From Intoshia linei (lineage: Eukaryota; Orthonectida; Rhopaluridae), in contig LWCA01000033.1 in the NCBI GenBank assembly GCA_001642005.1, forward strand, positions 1 through 64,000: 64,000 nt of DNA, in the 5' to 3' direction. Positions 26,201 through 38,426 of this stretch are shown in pieces. Under the pieces are notes generated by a model that made no database searches, was not told where the DNA came from, and was given only the letters and a program-made list of their open reading frames with translations. The translations under genes and the position numbers were made by a program. Each line of letters opens with the position of its first letter. Positions within the stretch are counted from its first letter, which is position 1.

Positions 26201-29103
26201 TATAAAATTCTAAGACTGGTAGTTATTGAAATAAACGGTAACACACACAAACAAATATTGCATAGCATATTATATATGTAAGGATGTAAAAACAAGTTTG
26301 AAATAATTTAAACTTGACTAACAAACTAAACTAATGATAACTGTTTATCTCTAGATATGATAAATCACCATTAGAAGAATTTTGGGAAGGTAAACATATC
26401 AAAGTCGTCTTGGAACAGGTTTGAATTTTTAAGATTTCAAAACATATTATATTTAATTTGTTAGGATAAATTTAAAATAAAACCAACATATGCTGAAAGT
26501 AGTGAAGATGAGAGTATAAATATGAATACCGCAGAATTTGGAGATGAAACTTCTGGTATTTTTTTCAGAATAATTTAAACTTGCAGTTATTTTACTGAAA
26601 TTTACAGTAACTATCTCATTTATTTTGGGTTATAACGTTGGTTGAAATCATCATAATTATGATAAGCGTGAAAATTATAGATAAACCCGAAACATGAATT
26701 TCGTAAAACGTTAATAAATGAGCTATAACTGAATATAAAAAACCTACTGTACAAATAATATGATAAAATCTCAGAGGAACCAGAGACATAGCAACCAACC
26801 CAAAAATGATAATGATAAATCGAAGAAAATTATGGTCTATATTTGTCTTACTATTTTTGTATTAATTTTAATTATTGCATGGGGAGGGTAAATATTAACC
26901 AATTTAAAAATGATAGAAGGCATCGACGTATAAAAATGGCTTATTTAATTACACTACACAGTAGACAAAAATGACCTTTTTGGTTTACTTATGTGGTCTA
27001 ACCATTTAAGTATAAAGTGTGACGTCTTCTGAGCAGAACGACATTATTCACGATATTTGGTTGGATCGTTAACGTGTAGTAATTAACCAATTAACATTTT
27101 CATTATCTATAGAAACAATAAACACAATTATTTAAATCGGCTATTTTTGTGCTTAAAAGGTTGTGTCTATCTACAGGTATATTTATGTCTTTTTAAAAAA
27201 AATTAAAAATTAATTAATAAAAAATTGTTATTAAACTTTGAATACTGAGTGTGATAAGAAGAAATTTTATTTTAAAATTAATTAATTAAATAATTTTTTT
27301 TTTAATTATTAAACAAATATTATATTTTTAGCTTACTTATTCTAATGATCACATACATGTAAAACTAGAGTTAAATACAGATATTTTCATGTATAGTTTA
27401 TTATTAAGTTAAATCGATTCATTACATTACTCATTTATATATTATTTATTTATATAGTAATATTAATTTAAAGAATACAAATTAATTAAATTTTTTATTT
27501 ATTTTTTATATAACAAATATATTCAGAAATAATATTTAAAGGACGTAATTTGTTATAGCGGCTTTATATACATGAAGCTGCTGGTGAAATCTTTCTCCAT
27601 GTCCATCCGACCAGGAACCATAATTTAAAGGGAATAAATCAATATGAGATTGTAAAAAATGCATTTTAGGACTGTAGCGCTCATCTTTTGTTAATATTCC
27701 ATAAATCCATCAATTAAATTGGAATATTATTTATTCAAAAAATATTCAATTAGAACTATAGTTTTATTTTTAATTTTTAATTGCCTAATTAAGCAACTTT
27801 GACTGTCAATTGGGATAATGAGATACGTCATTCTGCTCCAAATGTAATATACTAGCTTTTCTAATGGTCATATTTTATAAGTAAAAGTGTGTGTTGTCTA
27901 GTGTTATTTAACAAAAAAATTAAATTAAAAACTTTCTGTTTTCTAAATAAATGACTACACACTGTGTAGTCACAATAGTAAGTCACTTTAAGTCACACAC
28001 TGTGATACTTAATGTGTAGTACACACTACATATGTTTTGCAACTTTTATGTTATATACAATGTATATTATACATGTATCTTATTGTTAGATTAGGGGACT
28101 TTTTGTATTAAAATATTTTAATGGTTAAATTAATGAATGATATTTTATTTTCTGTTTGATTTATTTCATTTTAATTCTCCTTAGATTCGTCTTTCGAATA
28201 CCATTCGGATAGTAGCGATATACGAGAAGAGTAAGTGTTTATTATAATTGTATTATGAAATTTAAGATATGAGAGTGAAGTCTATAATACGAGTGATGGA
28301 TCTAATGTTGTCTATTCTGACGCTTCTGTTAGATCAGATGTAATTTTGTATTTTATTTATGTTAATGTAATATTATTAGGATAAATCGGATAAAGAAATA
28401 GATGGAGAAGCGTCTCCAGAAATACAACCTAAGAAAAAACGAAAATTAGTAAACTGTTATTATATAACCATTGTGCTTTCTATTACGTGTATTATATTTT
28501 GGTTATTTTGTGAAAATAGTTGATGATAACTTCAAATTTGGCCTGACCTAATAATTTTGTACAACATTTAGTAGTGGGGGCATATAATTATATATAAATG
28601 AATTTCGAAACTAAATTGTTTTTATAGATTGAATCACAAGAAAAACCAAAAAAATTAAAGAAAACAAAAAAACCTGTAGATAAAGATAGACCTAAACGAC
28701 CTTGTACATCATATATATATTTTGTGAATGATAAACGCCAAGAAATAAAAAATAAATATGAAAATATTTCGGTAATTGACGTTTCTAGAAAGGCTGGTGA
28801 AATGTGGAAACAATGTACTAATTCAGATAAAGAAGTAATTTTCATTCAATTTTAAATTTTATAAAAATTAGAAATATGTTGAGATGGCAGCAAAGGATAA
28901 GGCTAGGTATATTGCAGATATGAAAATATATAACGATAAAATGAAGGATAATCCTGCAAAAAACGATAAACAAGATTCATTTAAAACGTAATTAAAAATG
29001 TTTAATTTCATAAAAATTTAACTTTAGAAAAAGTCCTAAAAAGGCAATTCAAAGCCAAGAAAATATTTCTGATGATATTTCATTATCTTCTATTGATGAC
29101 TAA
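23248..29103 (+). CDS. SSRP1: FACT complex subunit SSRP1
   Basis: Histone chaperone partner of Spt16. FACT loosens H2A-H2B so polymerases can pass nucleosomes. Sixteen exons total 1971 nt (656 residues; human 709): 23248-23301, 23356-23541, 23686-23791, 23832-24022, 24061-24155, 24191-24430, 24469-24597, 24637-24864, 26355-26418, 26465-26555, 28185-28230, 28267-28339, 28380-28448, 28628-28834, 28872-28987, 29028-29103. Family landmarks in order: N-terminal PH-like domain with KYDGF and KGWN; STPRGRYDMKIH; MFLLPHNNEKRKYFVIG; KKITVPGSF; GLFYPLERAFIF; then an acidic, serine-rich region, a basic patch (PKKKRK), and an HMG box from RPKRPCTSYIYF to KARYIADMKIYN. Several introns are 36-40 bp. Two are large: 24865-26354 holds a family A repeat and 26556-28184 holds transposon debris. 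The acidic segment and C-terminal tail are shorter than in vertebrates. Confidence 0.96.
25440..26285 (+). repeat. Family A repeat, best-preserved copy
   Basis: Lies in a 1.5 kb SSRP1 intron. It runs from the TTGCGAAGGAATGAA block to the tail ACACACACAAACAAA followed by TATATATGTAAGGATG. No coding capacity. It serves as the reference for other copies in the window. A single hAT-like end (CAGTGATTCTCAAAA, 25318) precedes it. Confidence 0.75.
27543..27705 (-). pseudogene. Fragment of a transposon-derived protein
   Basis: Minus-strand frame with HFLQSHIDLFPLNYGS and DGHGERFHQQLH. From memory, the pattern HFLxSHLDFFPxNxGxxSDxHGERFHQ is common in uncharacterised, multi-copy invertebrate proteins of probable mobile-element origin. 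Only about 50 residues are present, with no start, in the 1.6 kb SSRP1 intron 26556-28184. Confidence 0.55.
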
Positions 29104-29240
29104 TTTGTAATGATGTAATTGATGCATTTTATAATGACGTGCACAATTGTTTTAAAAAATTTATTAAAAACATTAGATATTTAAAAAAGCTATTCAACAA
29201 TTATATATATTAATATAAAATAACAATTAGACAGTAACAA

Positions 29241-32200
29241 TCATTCGTTCAGGGGCATATTAACAAAATCGTCAACTTCGAATATATAATTTGGTCTTTG
29301 ATATATTTGACCCGATGCATCGTCTGTAGTGTATATTTCTTCGTCATTTTCAAATTGTTGGTTTGTTTGATTAATTTCATTGTTGGTTTCTGGCATGCTT
29401 ATTTGTCTTTGGTGGTACCCGTTATTTATTGGTTTTAAATTTTCCTTATAAATTTCTTCACCAAGTTGGTGGATGGATGAATTTGCTGTTTCTCGTTGAT
29501 TTGTGTATCCGTTATAACTTTGTGGGTGCTATTGTAATATTATTAAAAACTTTACATTAAAAATTTCTCTAAGGTCAACATCTCAACATTACTGTTTATT
29601 TTTATAATTTTTAATCGATACCAAAAATAAAAAATAGTGTTGAGATATTGATTTACGCTAGTTAAACTCCCATCAAAATGAAAAAAATTGTTAATCCATC
29701 TAAACCTGTTTTAGTACTTTCAAAGCTAGGGACTCTCAACCTTTCTTGATACAATTCTGATGCAAAAATGTGATATCTCTCACGTGTTGATAAAAACTTG
29801 CTATATCATATAACCTATGTGATTTATCTTAATCATCCTAATTTATGTATAGTTATTAATGTGTCACATTTTTTGCAAATTTTGAGTAATTGAGAGGAAA
29901 TTAGAACTAAATGTGTGTATTTTTAAAATAGAAAAAATATTATTAATCAAAAACATTTAACGCTATATTCGAGTTGAGTTTGTCATTTCAAATTTATCAT
30001 ATACAAATTAACACTGAAAGTTATTCTAGTGCAAAGTAGATATAATTATATATTCATGGTGATGGGATTTTTACATTGTAACCAGTTTTATGTTATAATC
30101 TTTTAAATTAAACTATAAACAAATATAATCCGCATAATTATCATTGAGTTTTATTGATGGTTAAAATCCTAAAAATGTAATAAATATTGTATTTTATCAT
30201 CAACCTTGGTAAAAAACGAGAAAATGAACTATAGTAAAATTTGAAATAATGAACCACATATAATATAACACGGGCTTCAACATAATAACCTTGAAAGTGT
30301 CATTATATATATCTACTTTTTATATGATAACGCAAGTCGAATATAGTGTTAAAAATTTTCATTGCAAACTATTCTTGAACCGACTGATAACTAATTGTCC
30401 TTGATTATTAGATACCTGTGACACTCTAATATTTATACATGATTATTTTGATACAATTTATTTTATAAATAGATGTAAATATATTATGAAAAATATGTAA
30501 ATATACGTTTATGTTTATGTAATTTGAGTATTCATGATTTTGTTGATTGGAAGAATAATTACTGGAATCTACGATTTGCACATTGGATATAGGATTTTTG
30601 TTATAATCGACATTGTCGTTTTGTTTTTTTTCTAAAAATTAGAGTTGAAAAAGACAATTTAGTTATATACTTTGTAGTTGATAATTGGTGATGTCTATTC
30701 AACCAAACGAGATAAGTGTAATTGATGAACCCAAGAGTGAGTCAATTGAATCATAAATTGAATGTATCATAATTTTTCAGGTTTCAAATCAGAAATATAA
30801 ATTTTACATCAACAATCAAAAGGTCAACTAGTTCAACAAATTTCAGTCTCAGCTAATTATAACTAAGTCTTAGACAAGAAGCTAGCAGAATAAACATTTC
30901 CGACCGAAAACGTGACTTCAAACAAAAGAATTTTAATAACTAAATTGAAGCCTCATATGTTCACCTTAGAATTTAATATTATTCTCATACATTTTGTTGT
31001 GATGTACAAGACACCTTGTCATTTATTGTCATTATTTTAATCATCAATATTCTTTTTAACATTTTGAATCAAATATTTTTTTAATTTCACATTAAAAAGA
31101 TAGAAAAGGATTTGGATTACATTGGAAACATTCATACCGCATATACCAGTATGAGAAGCGCTGGTTTAACTGAAGTATATTATTTTTCTAGATTCAACAC
31201 ATAATCTAATTAATTTTTTTTGAATGAATAAAATAAAAAAAAATTATTATTATTTTATTATAAATAAATTTTTCTGTAAAAAATGAATCTATAAGATTTT
31301 ACTCAAATGTAAAGATCATCGCATCAAGGTGAATCACACAAACAAGATACATTATATCAATATCATTTTTACCCTAAAATCGATATTTATTACATCACAT
31401 TTACTCAGTAAAATACCTCAATAATAATAGATATTGATATTTTAAGATTAAAGTGCATTACCTTTGAATCCATTAGTTGATCCATTCCTATAAAACTTTG
31501 GATCATATTCACAGTTACCATTCACATGCACATTATGTTCATTGTTTGTTTCATTGGTTTCTTCACCCCAGTTAGAAACCACATTCACATGTGCAGCGGA
31601 ATCTAGGTATGACTAAATCTAGTTAAAATATTTCTAAACCTCCAGAGTTTGTCATTACAATCTCGTTTTGATTATACAATATTGGTTCGTAATAATTTTG
31701 GAATATTATATCTTCACTTTTTCTACGGTATTTTTGTGTGTTTTCATAATTTTCCAATGTACTGTAAGATTCACTGAATACAGCACGATTAGAATTGTAA
31801 AGCGCTTTTACTGCTTGGTTTGGATTATTGTATGCTGAGATCTATATTTTATAAATTAATCAATATTTAATCTACTCAAAATGGTTCTATGCAAATATTT
31901 TAACATTTTTTCATAAAATAAATGCCATCTAAAAAATTTTTATATGAAATATCTTGTAAAAAGTTTAGAATCAATGAGAATGTAAATTATAATTATCAGA
32001 TTTCAAAATTTAAATAATTTTGCTATTTCAGGCACGTGATTTGTACACAACGACCGTATGCGCATAAAATTTTTTAATTCTACTGGTTTGAATACATAAC
32101 TAATAAGGTTTAGGAAATTCTGTTTTCAGAAAGGCAATTACATAAAAATTAATTTTTAATGGATATCAGATTTATGTTGAACTAATAATGTTAATTTATT

Positions 32201-35200
32201 TATATGAATAAAAGTAAATGATATAATTGGCACATTTTCATATTCAGATTCTGCGTGTAAAAGATTGTATTTAGTCTGCTAGTGCATTACTACTGTTAAA
32301 TTCGTTAACATTCAATTTTCTACGATTAAATACAAGAAATGGTGATTAATCAACTCTATAGAATGTCCCATATAAGCAAAAGATATGGAATAAAAAATTA
32401 TCAAAATATTATAAAAACAAATAGAAATAAATTGACCATGCTTTTGAAAAATTATATACAAAATGAAATCACGTTGAGCGGTATTAGGTAATCGAAAAAA
32501 GTGAAAAATTATATATTTAATTAGACTTGACATAATCTAAATATATCATTCATAATCAAGATTCCAGATCCCTCTTGGACTTTAATAACAAAACATTGAG
32601 TAAATAACAATGGATGATCTTCCACCTTCAAATGTCCGTAAACGTGTACTAAAATGCTGGAATCAGTCATTGGTTGAGAATCAGTTTTGCATATTTGATG
32701 CAAAATTTCTTTTGGATGTTTTTCTTGCAATTTCACAATAGAGGCAGCTCCCATAGCTTCATTCCCTTCATATGATGCTTTTGATTCATCATTATACAGG
32801 TTTCCTAAAATTTCTCGATTTGTTCTGTATTTTTCATAAAAAACGGTGACAAATTCTTCTGCAATAGTTTTCCATTCCATATTAGAAATATAAAAATTTA
32901 AATGTCTCGAATTATTTACAAATATATCAACTTTATTTAACTTTAATGAATTTAATTTATATGACAGTTATTATGGTGAAATGAACAAAAAATGTTTTAA
33001 TTTTAAGAGACATTTATTCTATTTGTTTTTTATTTATTTATTTTTAAATTTTTAACACAAAATTTAAAAAAATACAAAATCGAGATTATAAATTTGGGAA
33101 TTATTTATATTGATCTAATGTTTTATCAAGCTTAGTACTTTATAGGATATAACTTATATAAACAACGAAGGTTAAGACTATGTGACTCATTATGTGACCG
33201 ATGGCTCATTAAACTCATGTGTGATTTTATCAAATATGCATATATCAATATGGTTCGAAGAAAATTAACATGTTTCAAATAATTAGGTGCCTAAAATTTA
33301 AAACGACATTATTATACAAGATTCTTTATTTTATTGCTTTCAATTAGATTCAACTGTGAATTTTACTACAAAACGTTTATATTATAAACATTTATAAATA
33401 ATATAGATTTCACACTGGGTCACATACTGTGACCTATCTAACATCTGGCACCTTCCGCGAAATTATTCTGACCCTCCCATCTCTCGAGTATAATGTAATC
33501 ATTTGTATACAGATTATATTTATATCTTGTTTACTGATTAATCACTTTTGATGAAGCGAAAATTTTCACAGTATCCACAGATAGTATTATTCGCATTGCG
33601 TATCAATGTACTAGGGTGTTTTTCAAATGTGGTAGCATTTGTTATATTTTCATAATAATATCATTAATAATGTACACTGTTTTAGCTTGACTATTATGTA
33701 CTTTGTACAAACATCAACTTTTTAATTTTAAGACTGAATTTGGGGTTTTGGCCCTGAAGATATAATTTTTTTTAATTCTCCAACTTGTTTAATTTTAAAA
33801 AAAAAGCACAATTGGGGTTTTTGACCCGTAAGATGTGAGTTTGGGAGATTAAAATTTAGTTGGTACTTATTTCAATAAAATAAAACACACACAGACACAC
33901 ACAAAAAAATCGCGTAGCCTTTTAAATAAGTTTGGATAAGTTATTTTTGACCGGGAATTTTTAGATTTGTGGGGTTAAAATTTTTTATCTATATCAACTG
34001 GAATAAGCTGTATGAGAATAATATTTTTTTTAAATACAAGCACCATTGATTATTTAAAATTTTTTGTTTGTTAATAAATTAGTTACAAATTAAAAAAATC
34101 AATTCTAAAATTCTTTTTTGATGTGAAGACGTCAATTTGTAAAATAAATTGATCTTTTTTGTTCAGGTAACTGACAATAACAATTCGCTATGATTTTTTT
34201 AAAATTCTACAATTCTTCATTTTTTCAAAAAAGTGTTATTTGAGGTTTTTATCGTGAAAAGCAAGTATTTCAAGTTGCGTTTAATGATAATGCTTATTAT
34301 TTTGAAAAAAAAACCCAGAATTTGTTTTATAAAATTCTACATGTATGACTTTTTTAATTTTTTAAAAAAAGGATAATTTGTAGTTTTGACTATGATAATG
34401 TAAGTTTTGAGGTTAAGATTTATGGCAATGTTAATGCCCAGAATTGGGCAATTTTTTTTACATATTTACTCAAAGATCACCAAAATTATTATGTGGGTGA
34501 CTGGTCGTCGACTCCTGATTTAAAGCGTTCAAATTTAAAATTTTACTAATTTTATTATTTTATTCTGGAACAAATCTCATCTCTAGCTTTGAAATTTTTA
34601 AAAATAAGACGTAAAATTAAATGAACACCATTTCAACATCCAACGCGATCCTATTATCGTATATCACTATATTAAACTAATTCAAAAATGTACACAATAA
34701 TTAGTGTCCAATGAATTCGTTATAATTAGATTAATTCGTGAGTAAAATGCGATAATTATGGACAATTAACGATTCTGACATATTAAATACTGAATTATAA
34801 TAGATAAAATATATAATCTCGACATCTATGATAATAAATAGCCTGTGACAAGGAATAAAATATGAAAATCAAATTAACAAAGAATTTATCATGGATAACT
34901 GGTCAACTTATATTTGAATTAATGATTAATTAAAATACAATAGAATTAATAAATACATTAATGTATAGATCAAAATTTTATTATAACTATATTTAACTAT
35001 GAACGATATATTCTTGGTTACAAATTTTAGACGTGTGGCTACATTAGACGTACATGTGTATGTTATGAATCAACAAATATATTATATAATAATGTTTTAT
35101 TGATCTTTCTACATGCATACATGTATAAGAAATATGAAATGCTTATTATACAATGATACATTGTAAATTGATAAATTATTAATGTTACTATTCATGTAAA

Positions 35201-36508
35201 GCTTAATTGTATATTATTTCATTATAATTAATTATACAGCGTGACAAAAAATGAAACAGTTTTAAAGTTGTTCAAATACCACACTACATGTGAAATGATG
35301 CATAAAACAATAGTTATAAATCACATGACTCAGTTATTGTACGTAAAAATCAACATGTTGATATATAAATACTAAATTAAAAATTTACCGCTTGATTAAT
35401 GGTAGGTCTTTTGAAGCTATTTGCAATAGGAATGCATTCGCTGTTAAGAGACCAATTGTTATCAATCTTCCAATATGAACCCTAATTTTTTTTTAAAATA
35501 AATACAAATTAAATAAATTTTGACAATGTTTGACATTGACAATACAATTTTTTGGAAAATAAAAATTTAATGATGAAAAGTTAAAAAAAAATTTTAGTTT
35601 TAATTTTAATGTTTCGAAAAAGTAGATTAAAAAATAAACAATGTATCTGTTTTAATAAATCTCAAGTATCGATTCGTGACACCCTTAAATGGATCGATTA
35701 ATAAAATAATATTTAGAATATCTCCAAAATAAATAAAGGTTATAACAACAAATACACTAACCATTGGCCAAAGTATGCCATTTCTATTTTTTATACACCT
35801 AGGATTCATAATAAAAATAAAAACAGACTTAAAAACATTAAAATATAAAATTTCATATTACTAACAACATTGAAATGCGAGTTTTATAAAATGTATACAA
35901 AATAAAACATACCTTTCCAGGGTCATCTTTGGTACGTGGAAGTTTGGTAAAGCATTTGTTTAGTGAAAGGTTGTGACGTATAGAATTCTAAAGGTATAAA
36001 ATGTATAATATTAAAACTGAAACAAACCTTCCATCCATTGGTAGCATTTTTGTAAAAGGGATAATGTTCCATGATCCAATTGTAAATTTCACTCAAAGTC
36101 ATTTTTTTGGTTGAGGAACTATTTATAGCATACGTGATCAAGGAAGCATAACTATATGGTGGTTTTCCAGACTTTGACCTTGAAATTCCTCGATAATTTC
36201 CATTATTCGAAAAACTGTTATTTGCATTATTTTCGGAATTTCTCGATGTCATTTCTAAAAAAGACACAATTATGCACATTACACCTTTTTTTACTTGTTA
36301 AACCATCCGATGATATCAATCTCAAATCTAAATCATCGGGAGTGTCATTGTCAGTGGTAGAATTATCTAAACCACATTCATTGAGTTTATGCAACCAGTC
36401 CATCGTTGTCAATGAACTATCCAAATCTAGTTTTCGTTTGGATTCCTCAATTGTGTTTTCTTGTTCCTAAATTATTCAATTATATTTATTTCTTTATTTT
36501 ATTACCAT
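29241..36508 (-). CDS. FOXJ2/3: Forkhead transcription factor, FoxJ2/3 type
   Basis: Winged-helix DNA-binding factor. Nine exons total 1326 nt (441 residues): 36508-36506, 36466-36295, 36254-36028, 35987-35913, 35481-35389, 31841-31640, 31602-31462, 30631-30507, 29528-29241. The forkhead runs from [17 protein letters not shown] through [17 protein letters not shown], the recognition helix [13 protein letters not shown], and KDDPGKGSYWKID. An upstream block, [14 protein letters not shown], matches the conserved N-terminus of FoxJ2/FoxJ3, which identifies the subfamily. The C-terminal half is Asn/Gln/Tyr-rich and low in similarity, ending in an acidic EVDDFVNMP motif. Exon 1 contributes only the ATG, followed directly by a GT donor. 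The last four exons are joined to the forkhead exons across a 3.5 kb intron; phases agree (0/0), and exon 31841 needs a splice acceptor because a stop precedes it. If that join were wrong, the forkhead exons would end four codons past 35389. Confidence 0.88.
30691..30943 (+). CDS. Possible small gene inside a FoxJ2/3 intron
   Basis: Not recognised. Three plus-strand exons fit in phase: 30691-30740, 30781-30822 and 30874-30943, starting [17 protein letters not shown] and ending in FKQKNFNN, 53 residues. The first intron is exactly 40 bp (GT-AG), as in the surrounding genes, and the second is 51 bp. The product is charged with no membrane segment. An alternative splice at 30911 would skip to an exon at about 31093-31180 and give a basic C-terminus instead. 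It runs opposite to the FoxJ2/3 gene, within its intron 30632-31461. It could be a chance assembly. Confidence 0.3.
32521..32880 (-). CDS. NUTF2: Nuclear transport factor 2 (NTF2), intronless
   Basis: Carries RanGDP into the nucleus by binding nucleoporin FG repeats. One 119-residue frame covers the whole family length (human about 127). It starts [18 protein letters not shown] and keeps the order of family motifs: [17 protein letters not shown], then HPKEILHQI, then [15 protein letters not shown] and FTQCFVIK, then MNDIFRLCQ. The VEDHP acidic loop corresponds to the Ran-binding region. The C-terminus is a few residues short. It sits alone on the same strand inside the 3.5 kb FoxJ2/3 intron 31842-35388. 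The lack of introns in a genome where almost every gene has many suggests retroposition, but no poly-A tail or target duplication is obvious. Confidence 0.93.
   Translation of the reverse strand: MEWKTIAEEFVTVFYEKYRTNREILGNLYNDESKASYEGNEAMGAASIVKLQEKHPKEILHQICKTDSQPMTDSSILVHVYGHLKVEDHPLLFTQCFVIKVQEGSGILIMNDIFRLCQV
33690..34480 (+). repeat. Family A/B repeats, two partial copies
   Basis: A B-module start (AGCTTGACTATTATGTAC) is fused to the A tail (ending with ACACACACAGACACAC and an ATCGCGTAGCC block, to about 33940). A second A-internal copy starts near 33945. It lies in the large FoxJ2/3 intron beside the nested NTF2 gene. Confidence 0.65.
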
Positions 36509-37769
36509 TTTATTTATAAAATTTTAGAATTTTTTCAGGATAGGGTTTATGTATTTGACCGTTTTGGCTTTGGTTCGCTATAGTAATATTATTTACCGTT
36601 GCACACGTAAATATTTATATTTTTTTTGTTTTTAAATAAATTTTTATATATCTAATCAAAAAAACACACAGTTCGTTACTAAAAATGTTTTAAATGCGTA
36701 CAATGGTCTATGTTTTTTGGTAACCAAAAAACATTAGGTAGAATACAATATAAATGTAGAATAGTACCGAAATTGCCAATTTTATTGTAAATCGATTAAT
36801 CTGGATGAATAGACTTATATAAATTTGTTTAGAATTTACACTGATATATTTCGACTGATCGCCAATAAATATTTTATGTGGAAGGCAGGATAAGATCTTT
36901 GTCAATTATTAAACAATTGCTTTACAATTTGTGTGATGTATGGTCTCAATGCATTTAGTGCGTTATATCATACAAGTGTGTACGTGTTGTTACAGATATG
37001 TGAATTCAACCAATTAGATTTTATTTTAAATTACATTAATGCGTTCGAATTTTATTTCACTATAGAATTGTATATTCAATTTTTTATGAAAATATTTTTC
37101 ATCAATTTATAACGCATTAACCAACATTTTTGTTACAAAAAGTGACAAAACAATTCAATAAGTTAAAGTGGTTTAAATTGTACTATTTTTTAAATAATTA
37201 TCAATTTTTTGCCTTTACATTTTAATTTAATTTTATCTATTTTATTCACCGTTGGTAATTTTATAACTGTACAATTCATTAATTTAGCTACATGTGTATG
37301 TTTGGATTATGATGGATAAAATATATACCGCTGTAGTATCATTAATATGTATTATTTTAAAATGTACATTGGATTAAATTATAAACACATTATGGTGTCA
37401 TTCGATTTTTATCGATTATAAAAGTAAAACAATCAATACGTTTCATGTACATTTAAATGTATTTATTTGTTAATTCGGCTCAATTTTGATTGAGAAAATC
37501 AGTTTTCAAGTATTATATTTAAATTAATATGGTAATTATCGATTTTGGCAACATGTTATATATTTTACCATTAAATTGTAATACAGTAGTTACTATATTT
37601 GGATACATTTTAAATTAATTGTAGATATTTGCTTAATTTAACATAAATGTTATTTCACGACAGAATTAGTATGATCGACAATTTATTTATCTGAAAACTA
37701 TTGATACATTGAGCTATAAGTTAATCCCACAATAGACCGTACATTTAAATTTCAAGTTTTAATATAATA
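36509..37769. other. Region upstream of FoxJ2/3; nothing recognised
   Basis: AT-rich sequence without a supportable frame or repeat. It probably includes the FoxJ2/3 promoter. Confidence 0.4.
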
Positions 37770-38120
37770 TAAATGGTCCCTAATAGTGTACAAAGTATAT
37801 AAATAATATAATAAGCGTATAATATTAAAAATAAAGTAAAAACAATCCTTAAAGTTGTCATAAATACAATGTAGCATAAATTAACTAAAAAATAAAATTA
37901 TAAAAACCTATTTTATCATTTTCAATGTGATAATATATATTCAGTACCAATTTATTAAATACTTAAAAATACCAATTATTTATCAATAATTAACGGTATC
38001 AGCACTTTATAAACATATTTCAGTTATTGAAATAAACGATAACACAGTCACAAACAAATATTGCAAACCATATTATATTTGTAAGGAAAGAATAACAACT
38101 CAAAATGAATTTCGTAAAAA
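37770..38120 (+). repeat. Family B piece followed by the family A tail
   Basis: 37810-37945 matches the end of the B module seen at 63860-63990 (AATATTAAAAATAAAGTAAA to TTTTATCATTTTCAATGTGAT). 38020-38100 matches the A tail (TTATTGAAATAAACGATAACAC). Confidence 0.6.
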
Positions 38121-38381
38121 CCAAAATAAATGAGCTACAATTTTAATTTAAAAAAAAGTCCACAAAACATGGGAAACCCATCACAAGAATTACAACCATA
38201 GAAAAACATATACATTTGACAGTTTTTAATTGTTCAGTATTTTACATTTCACACTGTAACATTGTATTAATCTGATTAAATTTTATTTAGAAAGGTGTGC
38301 CCTTATTAAATTTTTTGGAACGTTAGTCCTCAGTAAATGCTTGGCAAATTAGAAAATAAAATGACCTCATTAATAATTATA

Positions 38382-38387
38382 TTTATT
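38382..38387 (-). terminator. Poly-A signal AATAAA (minus strand)
   Basis: Lies 40 bp past the stop codon of the membrane-protein gene. It is plausible, but the sequence is so AT-rich that chance matches are common. Confidence 0.35.
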
Positions 38388-38426
38388 TAAAAGTTAACAA
38401 TAATCATATACTAATTTTAAATTAAA

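Noticed and set aside
36156-36470. 104-codon plus-strand frame
   Set aside because: Antisense shadow of the FoxJ2/3 exons.
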